Origin: Geobacteraceae bacterium | Lineage (GTDB): Bacteria; Desulfobacterota; Desulfuromonadia; Geobacterales; Pseudopelobacteraceae | Assembly: GCA_013336525.1 (NCBI GenBank) | Contig: JAAXTM010000002.1 | Coordinates: 496,001 to 560,000, forward strand | Direction of reading: 5' to 3' | Length of the DNA: 64,000 nucleotides | In this document: positions 26,352 to 33,523 of the stretch, one piece after another | How the letters are laid out: every line of letters begins with the position of its first letter | How positions within the stretch are numbered: the first letter of the stretch is position 1 | Notes under the pieces: model-generated | What the model saw: the letters and a program-made list of their open reading frames with translations, nothing else | What the model was told of the DNA's origin: nothing | Database searches by the model: none | Position numbers and translations under genes: made by a program

Positions 26352-26516
26352 ATGACTACCCACATCATCAAACACGTAACAATCAAAGGCTGTCAGATAC
26401 CGGTCTATGCGCCCGTTAAGGAGCGACAGATCAGCATCGATGTCACCAGAATCATTGCCGGCGTTATTTTCGGTTCCCTGCTCACCGCAGTCGGGACCCT
26501 GCCGTTTCTGATTTGA
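26352..26516 (+). CDS. Small single-pass membrane protein (54 residues)
   Basis: ATG 26352 follows leader 3 and AAGGAGACAAGATC. The first ~33 residues are polar (MTTHIIKHVTIKGCQIPVY ...), the C-terminus is one hydrophobic helix (about 36-54: IIAGVIFGSLLTAVGTLPFL). Function unknown. Twelve bases upstream of the Cas4-like nuclease gene, in the same unit. Likely anchored in the inner membrane with N-terminus inside. Confidence 0.6.
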   Translation: MTTHIIKHVTIKGCQIPVYAPVKERQISIDVTRIIAGVIFGSLLTAVGTLPFLI

Positions 26517-26528
26517 AAGGAGACAGCC

Positions 26529-27503
26529 ATGAGCAAACTCGCTGCATTTCTGGGACGTGCTATTCCGACCCATCAGCAGAAACAATCATCACATCTTGGT
26601 GACCGAACTGTGTACGTCGGAGCCTCCGACATTGCTGGCTGCCCGCGTAAAGCGGCTCTCGGCAAACAATGCCCGTCCAGTCACGACATCTCGACACTCC
26701 TGCGCTTTTCCCGTGGCCATGCTGCGCAAGCCATGTATGCCGAGTTCTTCAAGACTGGCGGCGCCCTCTTCGAGGAAGAAGTCGAAGTACGTCACCCGGA
26801 CATCCCTGAAATCAGGTGTCACATTGACTTTCTGTTCTATGCGAACCGGCAGACCAAAAGGCTGCACATCGTGGAGATGAAGTCGACCGATGGCATCCCC
26901 GATGAACCTTACGCATCCTGGGTGGATCAGCTGCACGTCCAGATGGGCCTGCTGCAACTCACCCTCGATCCGGAAGTGCAAATCGGCGGATCAATTCTAG
27001 TGGTTGACTTAAATGCTGGAACATACCGGGAATTCAATAACTATGCACCCAACAGGCTGGTGTTTAATCAGCTTATGGAAAAAGCTCAGCACATCCTATC
27101 GGCAACGCGAGGCGAGTGTGCACCTAGAACGGAACCAGGCATTCTCTGCGGTTATTGCACGTTTCGCCAGGATTGCCCTTCGCATGTGGTTGATATGGAA
27201 CTTCCTCCGGAAATCCATCAAGCCAGCAAAGCATACCTGGAATTGAACGAGCAGAAAAAAGCTCTCGACACTCGTCTGGAAGTTCTGAAAAACGACATCC
27301 TCACTTTTGTGAATGGTGCGTATAAAGGGGCTTCGGACGGTATCCTTGTTAATGTCACATCAGTGTCAGACTCGGTAATCGTCGACAGCAAGAAGCTGAA
27401 GAACTCGTATCCGGATATCTATGATCAAGTCACGAAACCGAAGTCTGGCTTTCTGAAGCTTGAAATCAAACCATTCATGCCGCTCGCAGCACAGGCGGCC
27501 TGA
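26529..27503 (+). CDS. Cas4/RecB-like PD-(D/E)XK nuclease with Cys cluster
   Basis: 324 residues. Nuclease core: D100 in CHIDFLFY and E116-x-K118 in HIVEMKST; an early Cys (C38, GCPRKA) and a late trio C207, C210, C216 (CGYCTFRQDCP) form the four-Cys Fe-S cluster seen in Cas4 and AddB nucleases. The C-terminal 100 residues are helical with a long KALDTRLEVLKNDIL segment. No cas genes are near. With SSB and the 318-residue protein it would make a resection-annealing set. The ribosome site AAGGAGACAGCC resembles the leader-type sites although no stem precedes it. Confidence 0.9.
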   Translation: MSKLAAFLGRAIPTHQQKQSSHLGDRTVYVGASDIAGCPRKAALGKQCPSSHDISTLLRFSRGHAAQAMYAEFFKTGGALFEEEVEVRHPDIPEIRCHIDFLFYANRQTKRLHIVEMKSTDGIPDEPYASWVDQLHVQMGLLQLTLDPEVQIGGSILVVDLNAGTYREFNNYAPNRLVFNQLMEKAQHILSATRGECAPRTEPGILCGYCTFRQDCPSHVVDMELPPEIHQASKAYLELNEQKKALDTRLEVLKNDILTFVNGAYKGASDGILVNVTSVSDSVIVDSKKLKNSYPDIYDQVTKPKSGFLKLEIKPFMPLAAQAA

Positions 27504-27506
27504 TCC

Positions 27507-27587
27507 AACCCCACAAGGGGGCGTTACGCTCCCCATGGGAAATCTCCATTCTTGGAGGCGTGCGCCCCCATTGAAAGGAGATTCCCG
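27507..27587 (+). promoter_or_regulatory. RNA leader 4
   Basis: Outer stem GGGGGCG (27517-27523) / CGCCCCC (27563-27569), inner hairpin CTCC-ATTCTT-GGAG. Here the anti-Shine-Dalgarno piece lies inside the loop region: AATCTCC is complementary to GGAGATT of the ribosome site (27577-27583). So the same switch logic but a different register from most other leaders. Confidence 0.5.
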
Positions 27588-27788
27588 ATGAAAATCTATC
27601 GTACCGGCACGCTGCCCCCCGACCTTAAATCCTTCTCCTGTGAGAATAGGCATGAAGACCTGAAAGAGGTCCTGCATGCCATTGCCTCACTGTTGCTCAT
27701 CGCGGCGATGCTTTTCATGTTCATGATTGCCGCAGCAGCGCCTGAACCGCAGGTTCATCCTGTGGGGTGGGAGGAGGTGCGCGGATGA
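27588..27788 (+). CDS. Small membrane protein (66 residues)
   Basis: ATG 27588 after leader 4. Polar N-terminal half (MKIYRTGTLPPDLKSF, ENRHEDLKEVLHA) and a hydrophobic helix at about 33-52 (LLLIAAMLFMFMIAAAA), then a short tail. No family recognised. Its stop overlaps the next ATG (ATGA), so the two are coupled. Confidence 0.6.
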   Translation: MKIYRTGTLPPDLKSFSCENRHEDLKEVLHAIASLLLIAAMLFMFMIAAAAPEPQVHPVGWEEVRG

Positions 27789-28054
27789 CGGAGCCAACCA
27801 TTGCCATCTATACAGAAGAGGATACGGGCTCGACTGATGCCGTTGTGAATGAGGTTAATCTCTCGTTACACGGAGCCAACCGGGTTCTGGAACGTGACAT
27901 CCCTTTGGAAGCTCTCGAAGGTGTTCGTCATCTTCTGCCTCTCCTCAACACGAAACCACTCAAATTCAGGTACAAGGGGGTTTTCGTCGTGGCCCGCTTG
28001 GTAAATGGTTCACCAAGAATCATCACCGCCTGGCGCCTACTTCCCCCCTCGTAG
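27785..28054 (+). CDS. Small protein, possibly DUF4258-like
   Basis: 89 residues from ATG 27785 with GGAGGAGG upstream. The layout HGANRVLERDIPLEALEG ... LKFRYKGVFVVARLVNG-PRIITAWR recalls DUF4258/BrnT-type RNase-fold domains (H-x-x-ER-x-I ... Y-x-G-x-x-V ... T-x-W), but conservation is partial. If right it could be a toxin-type or RNA-binding fold; no antitoxin is recognised next to it. Coupled by 4-base overlap to the membrane protein. Confidence 0.6.
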   Translation: MTEPTIAIYTEEDTGSTDAVVNEVNLSLHGANRVLERDIPLEALEGVRHLLPLLNTKPLKFRYKGVFVVARLVNGSPRIITAWRLLPPS

Positions 28055-28083
28055 ATGTCTTAGTAGGACAGCGAAATTAACCA

Positions 28084-28153
28084 TCACCCTTGGCGGAATG
28101 CATGTCATCTCCGCAAAGGAGAGGTATCCCGCCGTCAATACAAGGAGGCATCC
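28084..28153 (+). promoter_or_regulatory. RNA leader 5 (divergent member)
   Basis: Outer stem GGCGG (28092-28096) / CCGCC (28129-28133) and inner hairpin TCTCC-GCAAA-GGAGA (28108-28122) keep the family topology. Pairing with the ribosome site AAGGAGGCATCC (28142-28153) is weak and needs a bulge. Weakest of the 13. Confidence 0.4.
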
Positions 28154-28567
28154 ATGAGTCCTAAAATTCCACGACCCAAGGCTGTTCCCGGCTTCACCAT
28201 CGAACGCCGGTCTGCCTGCGGGAAAATTTACACTACCGTCACCATGTCCCCGACAACAGCTGCACCAATGGAAGTCTTCATCCGCTTCGGCAAGGCCGGA
28301 GGTTGTGGTTCTGCCATGGCCGATGGTATCGCTCGCCTGGTCTCCTACGGTCTCCGTTCGGGACTGGAGCCAACCGATGCGTTCAAGGCTCTCACCGGAA
28401 TAGGTTGTCATCTCGGGGCCAATACCTGCCTCAATTGCGTTGCCGAATCCATAGGCATCGTTTTGGAGCATATGAAAACAGGGCGCGATCTCAACGACCT
28501 CATCGAGGAAGCTGACTTCGCAGCACTTAACCAAATCGGACAAGGAGCTGATCACCATGAAATATAG
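28154..28567 (+). CDS. TSCPD domain protein
   Basis: 137 residues. The TSCPD-type pattern seen at the C-terminus of B12-dependent ribonucleotide reductase is present as a stand-alone protein: TIERRSACGKIYTTVTM, EVFIRFGKAGGCGSAMADG, IARLVSYGLRSGL, then F-KAL-GI-CH and TCLNCVAESIG with conserved Cys pairs. Free-standing TSCPD proteins are common on phages and plasmids; function unknown, possibly metal- or nucleotide-binding. Its 3' end overlaps the CobS-like gene by 11 bases. Confidence 0.82.
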   Translation: MSPKIPRPKAVPGFTIERRSACGKIYTTVTMSPTTAAPMEVFIRFGKAGGCGSAMADGIARLVSYGLRSGLEPTDAFKALTGIGCHLGANTCLNCVAESIGIVLEHMKTGRDLNDLIEEADFAALNQIGQGADHHEI

Positions 28568-29480
28568 CATCAAGGACATATTCAATATTCCTGTGAAAGA
28601 GAGTCTCTGCGTGGAAGGTCGGCCTCAGTCCGACAACCCATTTATCCCTGAAGTTGACAGCGACTATGTGTTCAGGAAGGAAATCCTGTCGGATGTACTT
28701 TCCTGGTACATGATGGGCGCCAACGACGGCCTGTACCTGACCGGTCCGACCGGCAGCGGCAAGTCTTCGATTGTCTTGCAGACCGCTGCCCGGCTCAATA
28801 TTCCGGTCATGGTCGTCACAGGGCACAGCAGACTCGAAACCCCGGAACTTGTGGGGCATCACGTAATCGTCAACAACTCGATGGAGTACGTCTACGGACC
28901 GCTCGCCATGGCCATGAAAGAAGGTCACTGGTTCCTGCTGGACGAGATCGACTTGCTCGATCCCGCCACTGCAGCAGGTTTGAACGGCATCGTAGAAGGA
29001 AGACCCCTCACCATTCCGGAAAAGGGTGGTGAAGTCATCAAGCCGGCACCGGGCTTTCGCTTCATTGCGACAGCCAACACCGCCGGCAGCGGTGATCGCT
29101 CAGGTCTCTATCAAGGGACTTTACGGCAGAACGGCGCATTTCTGGATCGTTTCTGGATGGTTGAAGTCGACTATCCTGACGAAGTCCAGGAAAGACAGAT
29201 TCTGGCCAAAGCCATGCCCAGCCTGGCTGATACGGTCAGGGAAGCACTGGTATCCTACGCCAACGAAATCCGCAAACTCTTCATCAAAGGGGAAATAGAA
29301 GTCACTTTCTCCACCAGAACCCTCGTCAGATGGGCGAAGCTTGTGTATCTCTTCCGCCCGGCATCTGCTGAAGGGAAAAACCCGATCATCCATGCTCTTG
29401 ATCGTGCTCTCGGGTACCGAGCAGAGCCGGAAAGCCGCGAGGCGTTGCACGAACTGGCGCAACGCGTCTTCGGCGGATAG
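28557..29480 (+). CDS. MoxR/CobS-like AAA+ ATPase
   Basis: 307 residues. Walker A GPTGSGKS at 63-70, Walker B WFLLDEID (D129, E130), sensor 1 FIATANT, arginine-finger region FLDRFW. Closest in style to CobS of cobaltochelatase and to gas-vesicle/NorQ-type MoxR ATPases. These work with a VWA partner, and such a partner (CobT-like) lies two genes downstream, with a DUF3150 protein between. No cobalamin genes are present, so cobalt insertion is not the job; remodelling of a DNA- or secretion-related target is more likely (inference). Confidence 0.92.
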   Translation: MKYSIKDIFNIPVKESLCVEGRPQSDNPFIPEVDSDYVFRKEILSDVLSWYMMGANDGLYLTGPTGSGKSSIVLQTAARLNIPVMVVTGHSRLETPELVGHHVIVNNSMEYVYGPLAMAMKEGHWFLLDEIDLLDPATAAGLNGIVEGRPLTIPEKGGEVIKPAPGFRFIATANTAGSGDRSGLYQGTLRQNGAFLDRFWMVEVDYPDEVQERQILAKAMPSLADTVREALVSYANEIRKLFIKGEIEVTFSTRTLVRWAKLVYLFRPASAEGKNPIIHALDRALGYRAEPESREALHELAQRVFGG

Positions 29481-29490
29481 GGGGTGCTAC

Positions 29491-29823
29491 ATGGCATTAC
29501 GACAGCATCTCCATCTCCAGTGCAACACTACGGCTGGCGGCAAGTTCTGGATCGCCCAGATTCATGACGATCCGCCGCGGGTTACGGTCAATTGGGGGCC
29601 TACGCGCAGCCAGGGGCAGACAAAGTCTTATGACGTCAACTCAATGTCCGAGGCATTCACGTTCGTTTCCAAGAAGAAGAAGGAAAAGCTGGCCAAAGGG
29701 TACTACGAAGTTGCCTCATCGCCGCCTCGTGAACCTGTCCAGCCAACACCACGTAAACAGACCGACAAAACAATCATGAAGGATCTTATGTCCGGTGCAA
29801 ACACCAAGGACTGGTTCTTCTAA
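29491..29823 (+). CDS. WGR domain protein
   Basis: 110 residues from ATG 29491, ten bases after the AAA gene. The WGR-like fold shows as KFWIAQIHDDPPRVTVNWG ... GQTKSYDVNSMSEAFTFV ... KEKLAKGYYEV; the central G-R is G-P here, so it is a variant. A basic C-terminal tail ends in NTKDWFF, and the same W-F-F ending occurs in the DUF3150 protein downstream (SEWFF). WGR domains bind nucleic acid in PARP proteins; in bacteria they are often stand-alone. Confidence 0.8.
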   Translation: MALRQHLHLQCNTTAGGKFWIAQIHDDPPRVTVNWGPTRSQGQTKSYDVNSMSEAFTFVSKKKKEKLAKGYYEVASSPPREPVQPTPRKQTDKTIMKDLMSGANTKDWFF

Positions 29824-29828
29824 CGCCC

Positions 29829-29900
29829 TTCAGGGGAGGCCTTCTCCCTGATGGGGGCCTCCCTTGATCACACCATCATACTGATCAAAGGAGAATGAAC
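29829..29900 (+). promoter_or_regulatory. RNA leader 6 (DUF3150 gene)
   Basis: Outer stem GGGAGGCC (29834-29841) / GGCCTCCC (29856-29863), perfect 8 bp, with inner hairpin CCC-TGAT-GGG. TTCTCC on the 5' side of that inner hairpin is complementary to GGAGAA of the ribosome site. An extra inverted repeat CTTGATCA ... TGATCAAAG precedes the site. Confidence 0.55.
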
Positions 29901-30785
29901 ATGAACGAAATACTTTCAAAGCTGGTAGTTGTGTCCCTGTCCATTTCACTCTGGACTGGCCGGAAGAAACTCTCGCCGGAAGACCTTGGACTCGACTTTT
30001 CCAAACTCCCTCCCGAAAAACTGGCCACTCTCGGTAGCAAGAAGATCTGCGACCCGGAGAAACTTGCCGTATTCAGCGCCCTGAAGCGTCGTGCCGAACG
30101 GCAGTGTGAAGCGGTAGGAGTCAGATTCCTCGGTGGCTATGCCATACCGGAGGATAAGGCCGACGAGGTGATGAAGATCCTCGACGGTGTCCGGGATGAG
30201 TTCGAGAAGGAGAAACAGGAATTTCTGTCGGAGTACGACCGCAGTCTGAGGGAATGGATTGATGCGAACCCCGAATGGGCAGCCATCATCGAAAAGGGAG
30301 TAGAACCAGCATCAACAGCGGCACGCCGTCTGGGCTTCGCAGTCCAGGCGTTCAAGGTCAAGAACATCGACGGACTGGATAAGGGGCTGAACGAACATGC
30401 CAGTACCCTGTCAGAACGGCTAATCTTTGAAATCAATCAACAAGCCAGACAAGCATGGGAGGAGTCGTACAAGGGACGCCCTTCCGTAACCCGGAAAGCG
30501 CTACGCCCGATCAAGTCCATGCTCGACAAATTGCGTGGTCTTGAGTTCCTCTCTCCCTACCTGCTTACTCTGGCTGTTCAGATTGAAGAAGTACTGGCCT
30601 CATTACCAAAGAGTGGTCCCATTGAAGGACGGAATCTCACCTCACTTATCGGGATATTGCATGTCCTCGGCGATTTGCCGCTGGATGAAGTCCCGGCAGA
30701 GGAAGAAGACGAGGTTGCCGAAACCATCCTTCTCGAAACCAAATCCGCTGAGCCGGTAAGCCTGCCCAGCGAATGGTTCTTTTAG
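29901..30785 (+). CDS. DUF3150 family protein
   Basis: 294 residues; ATG 29901 chosen because AAAGGAG is 7 bases upstream (ATG 29895 is too close). The beginning MNEILSKLVVVSLSISLWTG followed by RKKL is the DUF3150 hallmark. Mostly helical with charged stretches (GVRDEFEKEKQEFLSEYDR). The family is regularly placed between CobS-like ATPase and CobT-like VWA genes on plasmids and phages, as here. Function unknown; probably a client or adaptor of that ATPase. Confidence 0.88.
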   Translation: MNEILSKLVVVSLSISLWTGRKKLSPEDLGLDFSKLPPEKLATLGSKKICDPEKLAVFSALKRRAERQCEAVGVRFLGGYAIPEDKADEVMKILDGVRDEFEKEKQEFLSEYDRSLREWIDANPEWAAIIEKGVEPASTAARRLGFAVQAFKVKNIDGLDKGLNEHASTLSERLIFEINQQARQAWEESYKGRPSVTRKALRPIKSMLDKLRGLEFLSPYLLTLAVQIEEVLASLPKSGPIEGRNLTSLIGILHVLGDLPLDEVPAEEEDEVAETILLETKSAEPVSLPSEWFF

Positions 30786-30794
30786 GAGGCCGCC

Positions 30795-32513
30795 ATGAAA
30801 CACACCACACTACCCCTGGTTGCCAAGGCTCTCGGGGAAAAATACGACATTCAGGTACAGATCTCCGGCGACCAGGCGTACACCAACGGACGGATTATCA
30901 ATCTTCCGTCCCTGCCGGACAGCAAAGAGGCGGCACTGCTTGCACGTGGCTATATCGACCACGAGAGCGCCCACATCCGGTTCACGGATTTCAGCGTTAA
31001 AAGTAGTACCTCCATGCTCAAGTGCCTGACAAACATTCTTGAAGACATCCGTATCGAGAAGATGATGGGAGCGAAGTATCCCGGGTGCCGGTCGAATTTG
31101 AAAGATCTGGCCGAGCACCTGAAGCAACAGGGGAGTTTCACACCGTCACTTCAAGACCCACCACAGACCTTACTGGCATGGCTATGCGCCAGGGGGCGGC
31201 TAACCTTGAATCAGGACTTCAGTGACATCCTTGCCATGACCAGCAGTACGGTCAACGCGTTTCTCGGCACCGGATACAAAAAGTTGCTGGACCTGACCGA
31301 GAGAATTCCAAATCTCGTCTCCACCAGGGACTCACAATCCATGGCGGAGGAGATCCTGCGGTTGATCCGTGATGAAAAACAGCAACAAGAGCAGGAACGG
31401 AAACGTCAGGAAGACCAGAAGGCGAAAACCACCTGCAGCTCTGATGGGTCAAAACCTGATGGCAGTTCCGATGATCAGGAAGAAGACAATCAGGCATCCG
31501 GCACTGACCAGCAGCCAGGAGAACCGGAACAGGGTACCGGCGATTCATCACCAGATGGTGATAATACCGGTACTGCAGCAGGCGATGACTCTCAGTCCCA
31601 AGCTGCAGGCAATCCGTCGCCTCCTGTTCCCAAGAGTGGTTCCAGTGGGGAATTGGGTGGTAATCCCGAGGCTCTTCAGGAAATGCTCGATTGTGATCCT
31701 GGCGGGTTTGGCGATGTCGGTGAAATTCTCAAACATGAACTGATAACGGAGGGTGAAACAGTCGGCAATCGGGGTGGCGTTCTGCTTCCACCGGAGGCCT
31801 CTCTGCGCACCTTTCCCATCGATATCCATGAAACCAGAAGACATACGGCGCTGCTCAGAGCCCGGCTAAGCGGATTAATCCAGGCAAGCCGGCTGAGGAG
31901 ACGTCATGCACGCCGCACCGGTAGCAAGATAGATAACCGGGTGGTGCATCGTCTTGCATTAAACGACACCAGGCTGTTTCTGCACCAAGAGGAGAAAACG
32001 GAGGTCAATACCGCCATCATGATCCTCGTGGACAGGAGCGGGAGCATGCAACACCAGAAAATCGAGGTTGCCTCTAAAACTGCATATGTTGTGGCAGAGG
32101 CCCTTGATTCAATCCCTGGATGTTTTGCTGCCGTTGCTGCGTTTCCAGTTGGCAACAGCGATGGGGTAGCACCTTTGGTGCGGTTTGGAGAGCGTCCCTG
32201 CTCGTCCAAATTCGGGATGTCGGCAGGCGGTGGCACACCTCTGGCTCAGGCACTGTACTGGGCTGGAGTGGAATTGCTCAAAAGGGAGGAACCCAGGAAA
32301 ATTCTGCTCAGTGTAACTGATGGCGAGCCTGATGACCTGCGAACCACCAAAAGAGCAATCCGGTGGTTGTTGGAGCAAGGTATCGAGCCCATGGGGCTTG
32401 GTATCTGCGAGGAGTCGGTACGTACGATCTTCCCGACCTACGGCGTCGTATATAGCGTCGAAGAACTGCCACCTGCGCTTTTCGGTATGCTTCAGGATAA
32501 ACTCACAAAGTAA
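30795..32513 (+). CDS. CobT-like VWA protein with N-terminal HExxH motif
   Basis: 572 residues. N-terminal domain with HESAH at 56-60 (zinc-peptidase-type HExxH) followed by NILEDIRIEKMMGAKYPG; a long acidic, Ser/Gly/Gln-rich linker (about 195-300); C-terminal von Willebrand A domain with MIDAS residues D413-x-S-x-S (DRSGSM), GGGTPLAQAL and SVTDGEPDD. This is the CobT/NorD-type partner of the MoxR ATPase upstream. The HExxH suggests metal binding or proteolysis, unusual to highlight for a CobT-like protein. GGAGG precedes the ATG; coupled to DUF3150 by a 9-base gap. Confidence 0.9.
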   Translation: MKHTTLPLVAKALGEKYDIQVQISGDQAYTNGRIINLPSLPDSKEAALLARGYIDHESAHIRFTDFSVKSSTSMLKCLTNILEDIRIEKMMGAKYPGCRSNLKDLAEHLKQQGSFTPSLQDPPQTLLAWLCARGRLTLNQDFSDILAMTSSTVNAFLGTGYKKLLDLTERIPNLVSTRDSQSMAEEILRLIRDEKQQQEQERKRQEDQKAKTTCSSDGSKPDGSSDDQEEDNQASGTDQQPGEPEQGTGDSSPDGDNTGTAAGDDSQSQAAGNPSPPVPKSGSSGELGGNPEALQEMLDCDPGGFGDVGEILKHELITEGETVGNRGGVLLPPEASLRTFPIDIHETRRHTALLRARLSGLIQASRLRRRHARRTGSKIDNRVVHRLALNDTRLFLHQEEKTEVNTAIMILVDRSGSMQHQKIEVASKTAYVVAEALDSIPGCFAAVAAFPVGNSDGVAPLVRFGERPCSSKFGMSAGGGTPLAQALYWAGVELLKREEPRKILLSVTDGEPDDLRTTKRAIRWLLEQGIEPMGLGICEESVRTIFPTYGVVYSVEELPPALFGMLQDKLTK

Positions 32514-32525
32514 TCATTTCATGAT

Positions 32526-32598
32526 CACACCCCGACGGGGAATGCCATTCCCCACAGGGAGATGTGCGTTCTCCGTCGGTATTACACGAGGAGAACCC
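32526..32598 (+). promoter_or_regulatory. RNA leader 7
   Basis: Outer stem CCGACGGGGA (32532-32541) / TCTCCGTCGG (32570-32579), 10 bp with one G-U, enclosing a perfect hairpin GGGGAAT-GCC-ATTCCCC (32537-32553; partly exclusive with the outer stem). GTTCTCC (32568-32574), overlapping the 3' arm, is complementary to GGAGAAC of the ribosome site at 32590-32596. Confidence 0.65.
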
Positions 32599-33162
32599 AT
32601 GAAAATAACCATCTCAAACGACAAGGCGTCGGCAACAATCATCTGCCGGGATCTGTTCCTGGACGATTCTGTGCCCGGCGCCCGCAATCTCTTCTATCTC
32701 ACCGCCTACGGACCCACTCAGGAGATTCGGGCTTTCGCCCAGATTCTTGCCATGAAGGGTTCACTTGAATGTCACGGTAAAGAAGACAGATCCATCAACA
32801 TCTGGAGTAATCATCCCCTGAGGGTCATACCGAAAATGGGCGAAGGGTATTCGGGGGTATACATCACGCCGTCGTCTGACTCGTCGTTTCTGATCGGCAG
32901 CTCGAAGGCGGATTGCTACCAGGTCTTTACCAGGATTCTCGATCAGCGAGAGTTCGTCCATCGTGACTGGTACGAGACGCTGTTCAACGAAGTATCCATG
33001 GAAATAGAGCCCCTTGTGGGAAACAAGCGGTGCTGGAAATTCCGGGTCCACGAACTCAAGTCGGAGATAGTCAACCGGCTCAAGTACGGCGGTCTCAAGA
33101 TGCCTCCCGCGACAGCGCATTTCACTATCGAGAAGGAGGAACATCATGAGTTATCCAATTGA
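32599..33162 (+). CDS. Unknown 187-residue protein
   Basis: Start ATG 32599 after leader 7. Beginning MKITISNDKASATIICRDLF, then GARNLFYLTAYGPTQEIRAF, IRVIPKMGEGYSGVYI-like beta-rich stretch, and VHRDWYETLFNEV. Mixed alpha/beta soluble protein with no Cys cluster or membrane segment. No family recognised. Overlaps the next gene by 17 bases. Confidence 0.65.
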   Translation: MKITISNDKASATIICRDLFLDDSVPGARNLFYLTAYGPTQEIRAFAQILAMKGSLECHGKEDRSINIWSNHPLRVIPKMGEGYSGVYITPSSDSSFLIGSSKADCYQVFTRILDQREFVHRDWYETLFNEVSMEIEPLVGNKRCWKFRVHELKSEIVNRLKYGGLKMPPATAHFTIEKEEHHELSN

Positions 33163-33415
33163 ACGGGTATCGGATAATTGGGAACGCCGGATCATCAAAA
33201 ACGGCTACGTTCAACACCGTGAAGTCTACCGTAACGGTACTCACGGAGAGTGGCAGTTTTACATATCCGGTTTCGGACCAACGGTGGAAGTTGGTACGGG
33301 GCGCTGCACAGTCCTTATGGAAGGCGGCAGCTATGATCACTCCGTCCCCATCGATGCCGACAACCGAATCAAGATCAATGGTCGCTGGTATGACCGGCGC
33401 TGTTGGGATCACTGA
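33146..33415 (+). CDS. Unknown 89-residue protein
   Basis: ATG 33146 has AAGGAGG upstream and overlaps the previous gene. Small beta-rich protein: RIIKNGYVQHREVYRNGTHG, EWQFYISGFGPTVEVG, GRWYDRRCWDH. No recognised family. It precedes leader 8 and the methylase-helicase gene. Confidence 0.6.
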   Translation: MSYPIERVSDNWERRIIKNGYVQHREVYRNGTHGEWQFYISGFGPTVEVGTGRCTVLMEGGSYDHSVPIDADNRIKINGRWYDRRCWDH

Positions 33416-33440
33416 GACGAAGAAGTAATTATTTCTATCC

Positions 33441-33523
33441 CTCTGCGGGTAGGCGGTTTTGACCTCCTCCCCGAACGGAGAGGGTGTTATCTCCGCCTGC
33501 CCCCTGTTACCAAGGAGACAGGC
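33441..33523 (+). promoter_or_regulatory. RNA leader 8 (methylase-helicase gene)
   Basis: Outer stem GGGTAGGCGG (33447-33456) / CCGCCTGCCC (33493-33502), 10 bp with one G-U. The 3' arm continues CCTG; against the ribosome strand AAGGAGACAGGC (33512-33523) the arm GCCTGCCCCCTG pairs at 9 of 12 positions. The GGC ending of the ribosome strand, unique to this leader, is matched by GCC in arm B. Confidence 0.65.

Noticed and set aside
26529-27503. CRISPR-associated Cas4
   Set aside because: Only the nuclease fold and Cys cluster are shared; there are no cas1/cas2 genes or repeats.
28557-32513. Cobaltochelatase CobS/CobT for cobalamin synthesis
   Set aside because: No CobN or other cobalamin genes, and the DUF3150/WGR neighbours are typical of plasmid modules rather than B12 synthesis.
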